NCBI GenBank assembly: GCA_022605425.2
Contig: CM061253.1
Location: 186,001-250,000, forward strand
Source of the DNA: Hamiltosporidium tvaerminnensis
Lineage: Eukaryota; Microsporidia; Dubosqiidae
Length of the DNA: 64,000 nucleotides
Direction: 5' to 3'
The notes beneath the pieces are model-generated. The model did not search any database and had not been told where the DNA came from. It was given only the letters and a program-made list of their open reading frames with translations. The position numbers and the translations under genes were made by a program. Each line of letters starts with the position of its first letter. Within the stretch, counting starts at the first letter, position 1. This document shows positions 49,981-62,623 of this stretch, in pieces.

Positions 49981-52477
49981 TTTTTCGAATCAAAAAAATT
50001 TTAATTTAATTCAATTCTACATAGATTGAAAGAAAACAACAACTAAAACTATCTGCTTAGCATTGAATTAATAAAATGGTGTGCGGATCATTGTTGACAT
50101 TTTGTTAGATATAACCCATACTTGATTTATAAAGCCTTTCTCCATAATCATGAATTATAACAGATTAAAAGGAATAAATTGAAAATAATTCACTCTTCAC
50201 AATCAAAGACCGGACGATAAATCAAACCATTCATGTTTAACGTAAAAGTAATTAATTTGATTGGGAAAATAGAAAGAACTGAGCTTTGAACTCGTTTGAA
50301 TCTTTATATCGAGATTTTTTTCAGAGAGAAATAAATCCAGAAACACTAAAAGATACACCAACTCATAATATCTAAGGACCAAGTGCTTCATCTTACACAT
50401 AGAGGCAATAGCCGAGTGGAATATGTAAGAACGTTAAGTACATGTATAACGATTTTTTTTAACAATATATATTATTCTTAGTAATACAATATAGTTTGTT
50501 GTTTAACATTTTATATTCAGTTACCGCAAGTTTAAACATATTTTTAACGAATAAATTGTAAAAATCATAACAATATTAAAATTTATATTTTTTTATAGTT
50601 TTATTGCATTTTTGGTTTGATTTTGAGACATTAAGTAGCATTTCAGTCTATATTTGTGTACTGAGTTCCAAATTTAATTAATTACTTAAAAATTAATCTA
50701 AAAATTATCGATACTTATTTGATGAACAATATAGATTTTGGTCCATTTTTAGTGAAGAATACGTTATTTTGTTGTTTTACATTTCTTTTATTTCACTCAG
50801 TATAAGAAATTATCAATACCGCTTAATCTAAGTTCAATATTTAAACATTCAAATAAATCTTCTTTTGTTTCATTATAAAATTTCATGTTCGTGTTATTTT
50901 TATCTTATAAAAATATCAAAATCAGCAGACGAATGTACATTTGACTTTTCTTCTTTTATATTTCTCTTATCTTTATATTAAGATTGGCTCTTTTATCACC
51001 TATAAATTCTTTTAATCATACCTAGACATGTTACAGAGGTTATCCCCAAATTATATCTGTATATAGATTTCTAATTAAAAGAGTATGTTCTTGGTCTAGT
51101 TTGTCTCTAATTCTTTATGATTAGCGATTTCTTTTCTTACTTAAAGAATCCCAGTATATAGTATATATTAATATACTAAAAATAGGAATCAAATTTAAAA
51201 ATTCTTTTGGATGAACTTTTTTTCGATATTTTTACATTGACGCTTATATTTTTGTCTCGTATAATTAAAATTTAAGTTTGATTTTTAGATCATTTATAAA
51301 GAATAAAAACAATAGATTGTAAAATCAGTAATAGATTAAAAAAATATTACAGATTATCAAAATATAGAAACGTTTGCCTTAGTATTTTTGTAAGATGACT
51401 TTTTTAAATACAGTCTTATTTTTTTATGTATTTAGATCTAAAGAAATTAGTTAAATTATATTTCTAAATATTTTTAAACCATTATACTGTATTATATAAT
51501 CTATTCATCTTAACAAGACGGCGAATCATCTTCTAGTGTGTATATGATATGAAATGTAAGAGCTAGGTAAAGTTTATAGATTAACAATATGAATTATTTA
51601 CTTTTTTCCTTTTAAAAACAAAACTACTAATAATGGGCAGAATACAACATAAATCAATTTAAGAATTTTAATGAAAAAATATTTAAACTAACTTTTTTTC
51701 GATATCTTTTCTATAGTATAGTGCATTTAATATAAGCAATAAAGAATATAGATTCGATTTTTTTAATTTTTTTTTTAACTAATTATTTTAAAAGTACGAT
51801 TCAATTTTTAAAATTTATAATTTTTTTAAGTTATTTTAAAATAGTTGAAACATAGTAAATTTGAAGCTATGTTTGAAGGCCATTTTTCATTAATACTATA
51901 TGTATTCAAATAATAATTCAACAAAAAAAAATCTTTAGACTAATATAATTGAAATATTATCAAAACCAGTCTAAAAAAACCTGAATTGAAAATACTAAGA
52001 AAATTTCGAGCAGTTATTAGCTTATATAGCAAACGTTATTCAAGCGATACAAATGAATAGCTGCATACGAGAAAGTGAACGAGATGTAATAAAAATAAGA
52101 GGTAAAACAATTCACAATACACAAAAAATGCGGAACTAAAACCGCTGCAAAAGCAAATCCAAGTAGATATGAAGGGTATAATTACAGTTAAAACAGAGAC
52201 ATGTAATTGAATAAAAAAATATTACGAACAGAACATAAGTTCGGATATTAAATACAAAAACACATGAAAGAAAACGGAAGTAGTGGGTTTATATATCCTC
52301 AATTGGAATATTAAGAAATTTGCTTAAAATAGCAAATTTAACAAAAAAATTCAGCTCTGTTTTTGAGTTTTTCATTATATGAAAAATAAAGATCGTTTAC
52401 ACAGGTTTAGATTGGTTACACAATAAATGAGGAGACAAATTATTAAAGCTAGGATACTAATAAATATGTAAAACAGT
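49981..52477. other. Diverged unit body without genes
   Basis: No gene supported. AGCCGAGTGG at 50,409 recalls a tRNA D-arm, but no T-arm or acceptor stem is found. Confidence 0.5.
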
Positions 52478-52575
52478 CATACTTCTCGTAACAGAAATAT
52501 GCCTTATTTTACCTCTAGGGTATCTCGTCTGAAAAAATTTAAAGTACAAAGGCGTAGAAAATGTTAAAATTGTGG
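52478..52575 (+). repeat. Hairpin/TTGTGG element 9
   Basis: Stem CATACTTCT / AGAAATATG (52,478-52,501; one mismatch), spacer of 67 bases, box ATTGTGG (52,569-52,575). Confidence 0.75.
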
Positions 52576-53419
52576 TTTTTAATTTAATAATGTTTTTTGA
52601 CAATATATTTTTTTTATTTGTTTTAATATAAAGATAATAAGGTTTCAGAATTAAAGAAAGATTCTATCAGATTATATAACAGTAACCAAGGAAATATTAT
52701 AACAAAAAAGAAAATAGAATGTTTTTTGGGAATTTTAAAGATCCGGCTATTTTTCTTCAGATTTAATTATATGTTGTTATGTATCAATTTCTTAGTAGAT
52801 TATGATTTGATTTGCAAAAATAGACATGCTAGTAGTGACATTATAGAAATAATTTTCCTATTTGTGAAGGGAATAGAAACAGAATTTTTTTATGAACAAT
52901 AAAAGACATGTATTTTACAGAACAATTGGAGGTTTAGATTGATTACGAGGAAACATTAAAGATGGTAAATGAAGCGATTCTTAAATTATATAGCGCATAT
53001 ATAAAAACATTTTGTAAGTTCTAAAAATTTCAGTATTTAAATATCAAAAATTTAATGTCTTATTTTATTAAACCTCGGCTTTGACTATTCTTTTTCATCA
53101 CCTAATAAATTCATATACAAACATGTTGATTGTAGCATGTAGTATAAAAAGTTTTATCTAGGATTACTGCAGATACACCGGAGATTCTTATAAGAATGAT
53201 TAGCATAATCGTGTTTTTCCCTTTAAGATAATATAAATTATTGTAATAAGAAACTTGGAGGAAGGATAATCAACATAAAAAATTTTCTACTTGGTAATTA
53301 GAGGGGGAAACTGGTGTGAGGATCATTAATTGGATTTTTGGTGACTTTAAACCACACTATATCTATGGTCATCCTTTGGAGTTTGTACGAGGAATAGAGG
53401 TCCACGAAATAGCAAAACT

Positions 53420-53975
53420 TTTTCTACAACTTTATTTGTAGTTTGTTATGTAACTAGATCAAAGGGCGCACCAAGTATGTAAATGATTACCATCTATAAG
53501 TATAGAATCCTAGCCTTGCTCACTCGGGTTAGAAGACTTAGCGCCTGGGAGATAATAAAATAAAACACACTAAAAGCCGGGAGAGCCAAGTAGCAGATTA
53601 TACCTGTTGGCATGACATTGCACTGTCTAATTAGGCTCCGTGTAAGTCTCTCAAATATATCTTAGCTAGAAGTTTATTGGGTTCAGAAAGTGTAGAGTAA
53701 GTGGGAATGCTGCATAGTCATAGGGGAGCCCAGGGGGTTCGGCCTTCGATCTTACTCCAGGCAACGGACATTAACGAACACAGGGCAACTGCTCGTTTAT
53801 TAATTAGGTAAATCACACTTGGTGGATGAAAGGCTGAAGACGTAGGTATCGCAGGGGGTACCGATAGAGTGTTGGGGTAGCAGTTGTTTATGTCAAAACC
53901 ATAACTACGTTAATGCCATAAAAAAAATATAACACTTGCCACTATTTTAATAAGATGTGATACTTTTAAATAAAG
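53420..53975 (-). mobile_element. Non-LTR retrotransposon RT fragment
   Basis: Reverse copy of the fragment at 34.3-35.0 kb. - strand translation gives HFLNPINF, then after stops TVQCHANRYNLLL, in the same place as in the 34.5 kb copy. The end block (GCCACTATTTTAATAAGATGTGATACTTTTAAATAAAG) matches the edge of the 34.27 kb copy, giving a sharp element boundary. Confidence 0.65.
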
Positions 53976-56900
53976 TTCACAATGATTAAATTAATTGAAA
54001 TAAAAATGAAGATATCTAAAAGCCTAGAAGAAAAAAACTAGGATCCTTAGTCTTAAATACACACAAATAAAAATATATAAATTTTAACAGAAACAGAAAA
54101 ACTCTAAATAATAAAAGAATAATTCTAAGTAAAATTTTTAAAAAATCTCTATATAAGATTAGGCTGTTTCCACGCTTAAGACATGTGTTAAAATGGGTAA
54201 AAATAGATTAGAAAAACAATATTGACTATGTCTTGTTGTAAATAATGCAATACACCGAAATAAATTATCTTCTTTTTATATTTGAGTTGGAATTATTGGT
54301 AAAATAACAAAATAATTCTTGCTTTGAAACTTTAATTCTTATTAGCAAGACATTTTTAAAAAATGAGCAAGCCTGAAGTATTTATAGTTCTAAAATAGAT
54401 AAAAATTTTAAGTTTTATTTTTTTGGGATGTTTTTCTAACATTAAATTTCATCCAGTAGCACATACTTGATCGGTTAAGGTATGATATTTTTTTGACGTC
54501 CTACTATGTTTAAATTATTAGGGCTTTAAATAAGATTTTAAATTTACATATTATTTTCAATAAAGGCCAACTATTCTGCAGATTGTTTTATTTTATAATA
54601 CATAGTAAACAACTGAATCGAATTTATTAGATATTTTATTGATTTTTGAAAGAATACATTTAATTTTTATCTAAAGATATCTCCACAGAATTATTATTAA
54701 TATTACACTGAAACCAAAATTCTTTAAATATGCATACGCATGACTCAAGTATTTACATATTTCTAGAGAAAAATATTTTTTGTGCATGTTACGATTTATA
54801 TGCTAATATACAGATATAATAATCAAATATCTATAATACCGTACTATATTAAACATTTACAGGCAAGGTTTAGGAATTAAATATAAGCAAAAGCTACGAT
54901 TTATAAAGTGGGATTTATACTATTCAAAGAATCGGTAAGTATATTCCTTATCTAATTTGCTAACTTATTATTGATAAATAGCCTAGCAAGCAAAAACATA
55001 CATAAATAAGGACCTACTTTTTATCCTAACCGAGGCATAAACATTTCTCTATTGAAAATTATCTGTACAAGAAACAATAGATGGCAGACGTTGGTATTTA
55101 AGCTATTCTTCAAAGAAACCAGCTAATCAAACAGGGAACAATACATGATTGGACAAAGACCCCATGAAAAATACTCTAATTGAGTTTTCATCAATGTGAT
55201 ATTGTTAAAAACTATATGATAAGGTTTAGAACTATTTTATAATGATAAAATATTATGTTACAGATCTCGATGGGTGAACAAATTTACACAATCTGAGAGC
55301 GGAAAGACATAAAGCATGAAGATTAGCAAACAAAACATGCATTGAGAAAAATCGCCCCAAGCATGTTTGAGATAGCTCTCTCTAGTTATTGCCCAAAAAA
55401 CTATTTGCCACTCCAGGAAATTTTGAAAACGTGAATTTTCAGGGTGAAAGATTGTCCATAAGACTTTTAGAAGTATAAATATGAACTTGATGAGCTGAAA
55501 TATTCGAATTAGAGGTAAATGTGCATTATATAATAGTCGTAAAATTGCCAAAGCCGCATACTTTATACAGGTTTTACAGACTCGCTATTATTAAAAAAAT
55601 AAAACGAAGTATTTAGACCTACTTTAGACAAAAAAAGTCTAGCATAATTTTCATCTTAAAGTTTTCTAATTATTTTTGGAAAGACATACAAACAGAAGAC
55701 ATTCCGTAATGCTGCTAACATGATTTTTAAAATTTTGCATCCTTTAGATTTCACAAGGACAAGCCAATATTTTTTGTGGCACTTGTAAAATTATGAGTTA
55801 GATCGGTATTTTCTAGAAACAAAATCAAGAAAACTCAGAAGCGATTTTTGAAGGGAATCTATGTTTGCGACGTCCGAAAGTTTTAAATTTCTTAGTGCTA
55901 CTTCTGTTTTAAATATACGTTCTTAATCATAATGATGTTTTTAATTTTTGAAGAAACAAATAAGAAAAAACGAGACTAAGAATAATTCGGTGTGAATATT
56001 TTTGTAGTAGAATATTCACACAACAGCCTTTTTTTATGGCTAAATCCTTTAATATTTGAACAGAGTTACAAATAAAAACTTTTGGAATAGATAGTATTTA
56101 GAGTTTCTTACTCGGTATTTGTCAAATATTGATGAAACCCGTAGTGTTTTATCGATATTTGAATTTTTTGATGTATTCAAATTGCCAAAATTTCTTCATA
56201 TAATTACGTAATTTAAAACAAATCGAATACGTTAGGAATCGATTATATGTTAATCAGCTTTTTTCGAAATATCTAAAAAACTTTAGAAAATTGAACGATT
56301 AAATTGCTATTCTTAATCTAAAAAGACATTTTTTGTCCCTGAAAAACTTATAGGTCTGAAAGATATTGAAAAGGCTGAATTCAACCATTTATTATAATAA
56401 AAAAGGCAAAAAGGGAAAGTAAAGCCGACAATCCTAATATCTAAAAGCCTAGAATCATTTTATAAATATCTACATAAACGAATTTTTCCCTTTAAATACC
56501 GAAATTTATCAGAAAAAAATTTCAAAATTACATTTTGATATATATTGGGACAAAGAAACCATGGGCATACAGTTTAGAAAGAAAAGAGGATTAGAAAAGA
56601 TCGAACACTCAAATATTTTTGCTTTTTGACAAATGAATTAAAAGGTCGCTGAAAAATAATATTTAGTGTCAATTTAGACACATATAGAATTTTCAATAAC
56701 AAAAATTTACTTTTTCGTTTTATTTTAAGGTTTTTTCGAAAGATGATGCACTACTGGCTTTTTTGCCCAAATAAAGTACAATATTCTTATCGGGAAAAAG
56801 GTTAAACTTACAAAGAGAGATTCACTGCAAAAAAAACTGACTATGAAACGCCCGTTCTACTTACAGGAAGGTAATTGGTCAAATACCTGTGAATTGAAAA

Positions 56901-58641
56901 ATATTTTAAGAAGAGCAAAATATATGATTTTTTTGTACAAATAAAAAAGCTGTATATCTTTAACCGGTTAATTTCTGTTAAAATTATATTAAGCGCAAGA
57001 AATACCTACATGTAATATATTTTATTTAATTTTATTAACCGCAAGAAATACTTACATGCAATATATTACATTTAATTTTCTTAATTCCATTTACAGAACA
57101 TACTTCGTTGGCAACCAGCTTGTTTAAAATTTGATATTTCGAAAGGTATAGCGTATATGAAATATTTTGCACAACTAATATTATGCTAGAAAGACCTTTG
57201 AACCTCTTAAAACGTAACTAAAAAAGGCCTTCACGGTATTTAATACCAAAGAAAAATATTTCTGAAACTCTTATATGCTTATAGAAAAAACCGAACACAC
57301 TAAAAAGCAGTAAGCCAATGATTCACCTCCTCAACCTGATTATTAATCCTTTTAATAGTTTAAATAAGTTATATAAAGACAATTCAATTAGTTTCGCGAA
57401 ACTAAAACATATATATCATAAAATTCAAGCATTATAATTATATTTCAATCTATAGAATGCCTGAAATAATGAGTCAGAATCATTAATAATTCTCGAAATG
57501 AATTAACAGTATAAACTTAATTCATTTTAATAAAAGGACCTTTTTTCATCCAACATTTAATGTATTTTTATATACAGAAGAAATTTCAGGAGATTTAAAT
57601 ACTTATAGAGACCAAGTTTCCATCTGGTTGTCTTATCGTTAAAAAATACTAGGTTATAAACATACTTCGAATTGAAGTGAATGCTCTTGGTTTACATATA
57701 AATATTATCAATACATGTAGTTCCAATTATTCAAAGCCTTTTGGAAGCTTTAATTTCATACGTATTCGAAATTATTATTTTTAATAGAAGTCAACATAAG
57801 AATTAAACAAAGGTAAAAATAAATAATAATAAGTTAAGTTTTTTCATTCTATTCTTGAAACCTAAACACTGTATATTTCTCAAGGGTTGAAGGACCTAGA
57901 ATGCAATGTCAGAAAAATTGGGATGAACTCCAGGAAAATATGAATCATTTTCCTACAATGAGGGCTGAGTTATATGTTTAACGTAGAGACAATTCAATAT
58001 TGGATAAATCAAGCTGACATTACCATGAAAATACTATTAAATACCCTTTATGAGGGTTTATATATTTGAAGAGTAGAGAGATATACTGCATAAAATTGTT
58101 CAAAAAAGTTTTCCTATAGATTTTGCTGACTAAAAAAAACGGTTTAACGAGAAAAATTCAAAAAAGTCTTTTTTTTAGGATGACATACAAAACAGCATTG
58201 AGATGGAAATACTCATAACCTCACTGCATATAAAAGTCAATGACATAGATAGTGTCAATAAAATCAATAAAAAGATTTATGTAGAAAAATTTGAATTGAA
58301 TAACCAAAATCGAAGTATTGACTCTGAATTTATCTTTAACCTCAAATATTTGCATGACTAAAATAAAAAAAACAATGAGTAAGATAAACCAAATGAAAAC
58401 AAGAAGAAAAAATATCAATGTTTTGTAATTTTTTTCTAGGACTAAACCAAATTTTTTTGTGATTTCCGACTCTATACATATTTGCTTATACATGGAAATT
58501 TATAATAATGATATACATTTTATTTGAAAAAATTTATATTTAAATTTTGTAAATCTAAACAAGAATCTTCAATGAATATAAATCTTTTGTTATATTTATA
58601 AATGCCTTTAAAGTATGAAGCGGTTTCGAAATTAAAAAGTA
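53976..58641. other. Gene-free AT-rich stretch
   Basis: No gene supported. The - strand frame 55,551-55,258 (97 codons) has no recognisable motif. A direct duplication of about 46 bp (GCAAGAAATAC(C/T)TACATG(T/C)AATATATT) lies at 56,994-57,085. Confidence 0.5.
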
Positions 58642-58740
58642 ATCCTTTTCTATAGATAGAAAGGATCATTTTTATCTGTGTACTGGGCCTCTGTATAAAT
58701 ATTTATAAAAAAAATAAATTAAAAACGACTAAAATTGTGG
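58642..58740 (+). repeat. Hairpin/TTGTGG element 10
   Basis: Stem ATCCTTTTC / GAAAGGAT (58,642-58,666). Relative to element 1, both sides changed A to C and T to G, keeping the pairing. Spacer of 67 bases, box ATTGTGG (58,734-58,740). Confidence 0.78.
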
Positions 58741-61329
58741 TTTTCAGATTAAATTTTTTGAAATATTTGATTCTAGATTATACGTTTAAAAATATAGAAA
58801 TTTTCTTAGAAAAATCTAAAATGTAATTTATATAATAATAAATTTCAAAAATATTAAATAACTATACTAGGAATAATTTTTATTTGATATGTGTCTATAT
58901 GTTTTAGTGTTATTACAATAGTATTTAACACTCTTCTTGTTTTTCATATCTGAATAATCTACGAATAATTAAAGTGAGTTGCATATTGCTATTGTTACAA
59001 AAACGAAGGATTCTTGTGTTTAGAAGCAAGAATATTTGGCCCAATGATTTTTTATACAAAAATATATTTAACGTTATTTACCGAAATATGTTCCTAAAAA
59101 AGACAGTATTTGATATATTCTAAGTGTAGTCCACAAAGTCTTTCTAATATGAATGAATATTAGGAAAACCTAAAAGAAACCGTTTTTTTTACTTAAAATA
59201 ATTTATTTCAAAGACATATATATTTAATCAATCAGACCTAATCATAGTTTTAATATAAAAGACAATTCTTCTAAAAAACTATGAATTTTATACAAAAATT
59301 TGATCTAAAAATAATACAGAGCTTAAAACAGGTATGTATAGGTAATACAGATATGGATTTAAATTACTCCGAACAAAGGTGAATTTTGATAACATAAATT
59401 TTGAAAAGTAGACGGTCTTAGAATTTTTTGTAATAAGTAAATGAAATTCAATATTTTAAGAACCCATTCATGTATTTTTTGCGACCCTTTTATTATTTAG
59501 AATGATAACGCACGCAATGAAAATAAGGTTTATAGTTTTGAGTTATAAATTGAAAAAATATAAAATGCATACAAATATTTAAAAAAATTTGATATGCTTT
59601 TAATCCTTTAGTTATTCTAAAGAATCTTATACTGATCTTTCCAATAATTTTCATGTATATGATTAAAAGGGTGGTGAGTGTAAAACATATTAAAAACTAT
59701 CTGGTTGGCAATGAGAGGTTTAAAATTTTTGAAAATATTTTTTGAAATTTTGGTGGGTTATAAACCTGATTAGATCTACAAGACAATCCTCTATGCACCC
59801 GATTCACAAAAGATTCAAAGAAGCAATTAGAAAATTTCTATTTGTTCATCCTCGAAACCGAGAGGTAAAAGATGAATCGAATAAGTAAATAATTATACAG
59901 GTTGAAAATGACGGTTGTTTCGAATATTTCTAAAAAACCCGACTTACGAAATGATGTTCTACACTAATTTATATTATTTAAATATAAAAACACATAAATT
60001 ACATGTGTTTGTATAAGAGAATTTAAAAACAGAGAAACATAATTTTTTCGTTTAATAAGATTTTATGAGTTTTTTCGAATCATTTGAATGCTAAATTATC
60101 AATAAAAATTAAAAAATGCTCAAGCCTAATACCTTAACGGAAAGATATTGTTAAAACCAAATTTGACATTTTGTCACAAGTAGTTGAAAATGAAAGTAAA
60201 GATCAAATTCAACAAAAAAAAGAAAAAATCGTCTCAAATCAAAATTGACTAGTCAAATAAAAAAATAATGCAATACCATGCAATTACATTATATTCAATT
60301 CAATCGAATTTGTCATTTCTTAAGATTAAAAAAAGAAAAATAAGATCAGACCGTAGTGGTTTTAATCAAGCTCTAACCTTTTTTGTTGCATCTAAAAATG
60401 GATATCGGTTTTAGACCACAACCAAGTGAGCAAATTAAACGAATCTTTTTGAGCAGATTTTGTTCAGAATTAGAAACGTAATTTAAATTACAAAGTTAGT
60501 CTAAAGATTCCAACAATATCGGTGATATCCTGTTTGATATTTGTCAACAACTTGAGTAACTGACTTCTCGGCAAAAATTCGGATAAAAAAGTCAGGAACG
60601 TTTAAACCTAGTAAAATTCATAGAAAAAATGCTACAGTAGAAATTTTCTGAGGAGGTGGAAAGTTTATGAGACCAAGATTGAAGATCAACAAAGAGAGGT
60701 TGGCCACATAGGAACCGTGTTGTAAAGCCAAGACCACTCTTCTCGACGGAATATGCGTTATAATTACATTGGAATAATGGAAGATGACAGAAGAATCTAT
60801 GCGTCTGTTATTTGACAAGTAAAGATTAAACTGATAACACGACTAGAAAGTTATTGCCCTAAAGTTTGAATGCAAAGGAGTATCATCAGACTATAAATAA
60901 AACTGCAATTTCCCCCTAAACTATCATATAAGTGTACTTATACTAAAACGGCGGACTTTTTATAGTTAGATGATGCAGTACGCACAACATTAGTAAAAAT
61001 ATAAATTACATCTTAGCCACAAAATAACGAAACTTTATATCTTATTTCGTAATATACTTCAAAGAGGTTTGCACGGTAGTTGAGTTCAAATGCTAAGATA
61101 AATATAGACTTTTGGATTTTTTGAAGAAATCTAAAGATACATCGACTAGAAGACCTATTTCCTAAAAATCAAGATTAATCATTAAACTTATCTTAATGCA
61201 ACGAAAAGCTGCTTAAATGTAAAACAAGTGTTATCCGAAATAGAAAAAGAAGAAGTTCAAAGAGGTACAAACAGCCAACTTATAAAACGAAATCGATACG
61301 AAAAACCAAATCCAATTATATAATTTGCA
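58741..61329. other. Diverged unit body without genes
   Basis: No gene. The block TTTCTATTTGTTCATCCTCG at 59,837 matches 46,412 (CTTCTATTTGTTTATACTTG) in the same unit family. A GC-richer stretch at 60,590-60,830 may be another old mobile-element piece; no family recognised. Confidence 0.45.
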
Positions 61330-61830
61330 TAGAAAAACAAGCCCTTATGTGTAAATTACACCTGGATATGGTCTAAGAAAGGGAGTATACTACCGATTAA
61401 CGCGGCGTCTGCTATGGCCACTTTAAAATAATACGCGGGTAGAAGATATACGTAAGCACTGCAATCAGTCTAAGGAAAACGTGTACCATTTAGCATAGAG
61501 AATTAATAAAATATTTTGCCGACATTATATGACGACATAAATAAGTTATTGGTCACTAAAGTAACTCTTTCTGAATATATTTAATTTACGGCTACAAAAG
61601 AAGTTGAGCCACTCATCTTAAAAAATTCAGGACAAGAAGCTTGTGCAATTAAGAGTGAACACCAGGATAAATATTGATGTAAAAATTCTGAATATTAGAC
61701 CCGACATTATTTTAAATCAGAATAAAAAGAAGATATCAATTATTTGAGCTGGGAATTACATCCCAAGATTCAATTCAAATAATTTAAACATAAAAACAAA
61801 GAAAGTAGGACTTTCTACCCAATGAGTTTG
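61330..61830 (+). mobile_element. Non-LTR retrotransposon C-terminal fragment
   Basis: + strand translation in order, with stops: CNQSKENVYHLA (compare the VDHLATRC motif at 49.5 kb), then RHYMTT, then LRVNTRINIDVKILNIRPDI followed by NKKKISII (61,650-61,740). This is the same domain as at 48.7-49.6 kb, opposite strand. Confidence 0.65.
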
Positions 61831-61840
61831 CTCTTATCTA

Positions 61841-62056
61841 TTATTCATTCATCCTCGACACTACAGCCTTGCACGCACTTTGGACTCTCTTAGTAATGCT
61901 GCCCTCCGGTATCTTTCCAGTGCGTTCTTTTACTTTTTTAGGTTTCTTAAGAAGGTGTTTTAAAGGAAGGATCTTAGCTCTACGCCCAACCTGAAGATTA
62001 GTCCCTTTTAGTCGGTTCTTACGGCAAGCAGCGAAATCTCCAAGCCAATTCTGCAT
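61841..62056 (-). other. Lysine/arginine-rich 71-codon frame, unidentified
   Basis: A clean frame of clearly higher GC than its surroundings, with a basic composition (KHLLKKPKKVKERTGK, then GSITKRVQSACKAVVSRMNE) and two consecutive stop codons at its end. It lies directly beside the C-terminal retrotransposon fragment but on the other strand, so it may be an N-terminal or upstream piece of the same element family. No family recognised. Confidence 0.35.
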
Positions 62057-62526
62057 CCGGCAGAGCGAATAAACTAATACGAATCATGTAATGATATCCA
62101 GTATATTCGTGTGTAGTTTATATCACACAGATTATATATGAGAGATTTTCGGACCAAAATAAAACATTATTACCATACAACAAGCAGATAACTAAAGAAG
62201 GTGGAAAAGTAATTCAGAGTGTTTATAAAAGGGTTTTGAGTAAATTCATCATGCTTTTGGTTTATTATAACAAAAGAAGGTTCTATTTAAAGGTGTTGAT
62301 TGGTAACGCTGATTTACTCTATATATTCTTTTTTTTCAAGAGCACGTAGAAATGATCAAAATGTTATGATATAGATTCTAGACGATAGAATTCTCTCTAT
62401 AATAATTATAAATAGCTGTAAAAAAATTCAAAAAACATATTTAATAAGAATTAATACATAAAATAAATTATTATTATAAGTTATAAAACAATACAAGCGC
62501 ATAAAGTACCATTGAAACAAAAGATA

Positions 62527-62623
62527 AAGTTACTATAAATAAGAGTAACTTAATCATTGCGACAAACGGTGAATCGCAATACAATTTGTTATAAAATTTA
62601 ATTAAAAATTATTAAAGTTGTGG
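62527..62623 (+). repeat. Hairpin/TTGTGG element 11
   Basis: Perfect stem AAGTTACT / AGTAACTT (62,527-62,551), spacer of 65 bases, box GTTGTGG (62,617-62,623). A second small stem TTGCGA / TCGCAA lies inside the spacer (62,557-62,579). Sequence after the box resembles that after element 6. Confidence 0.75.

Noticed and set aside
50401-50460. Possible tRNA (AGCCGAGTGG resembles a D-arm)
   Set aside because: No T-arm GTTCRA block, no acceptor pairing at the right distances.
55258-55551. 97-codon - strand hydrophobic frame
   Set aside because: Hydrophobic bias is expected from AT-rich antisense frames; no domain, no upstream box.
60590-60830. GC-richer patch considered as a gypsy-type RT remnant
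   Set aside because: Translations in all frames gave no convincing RT motif.
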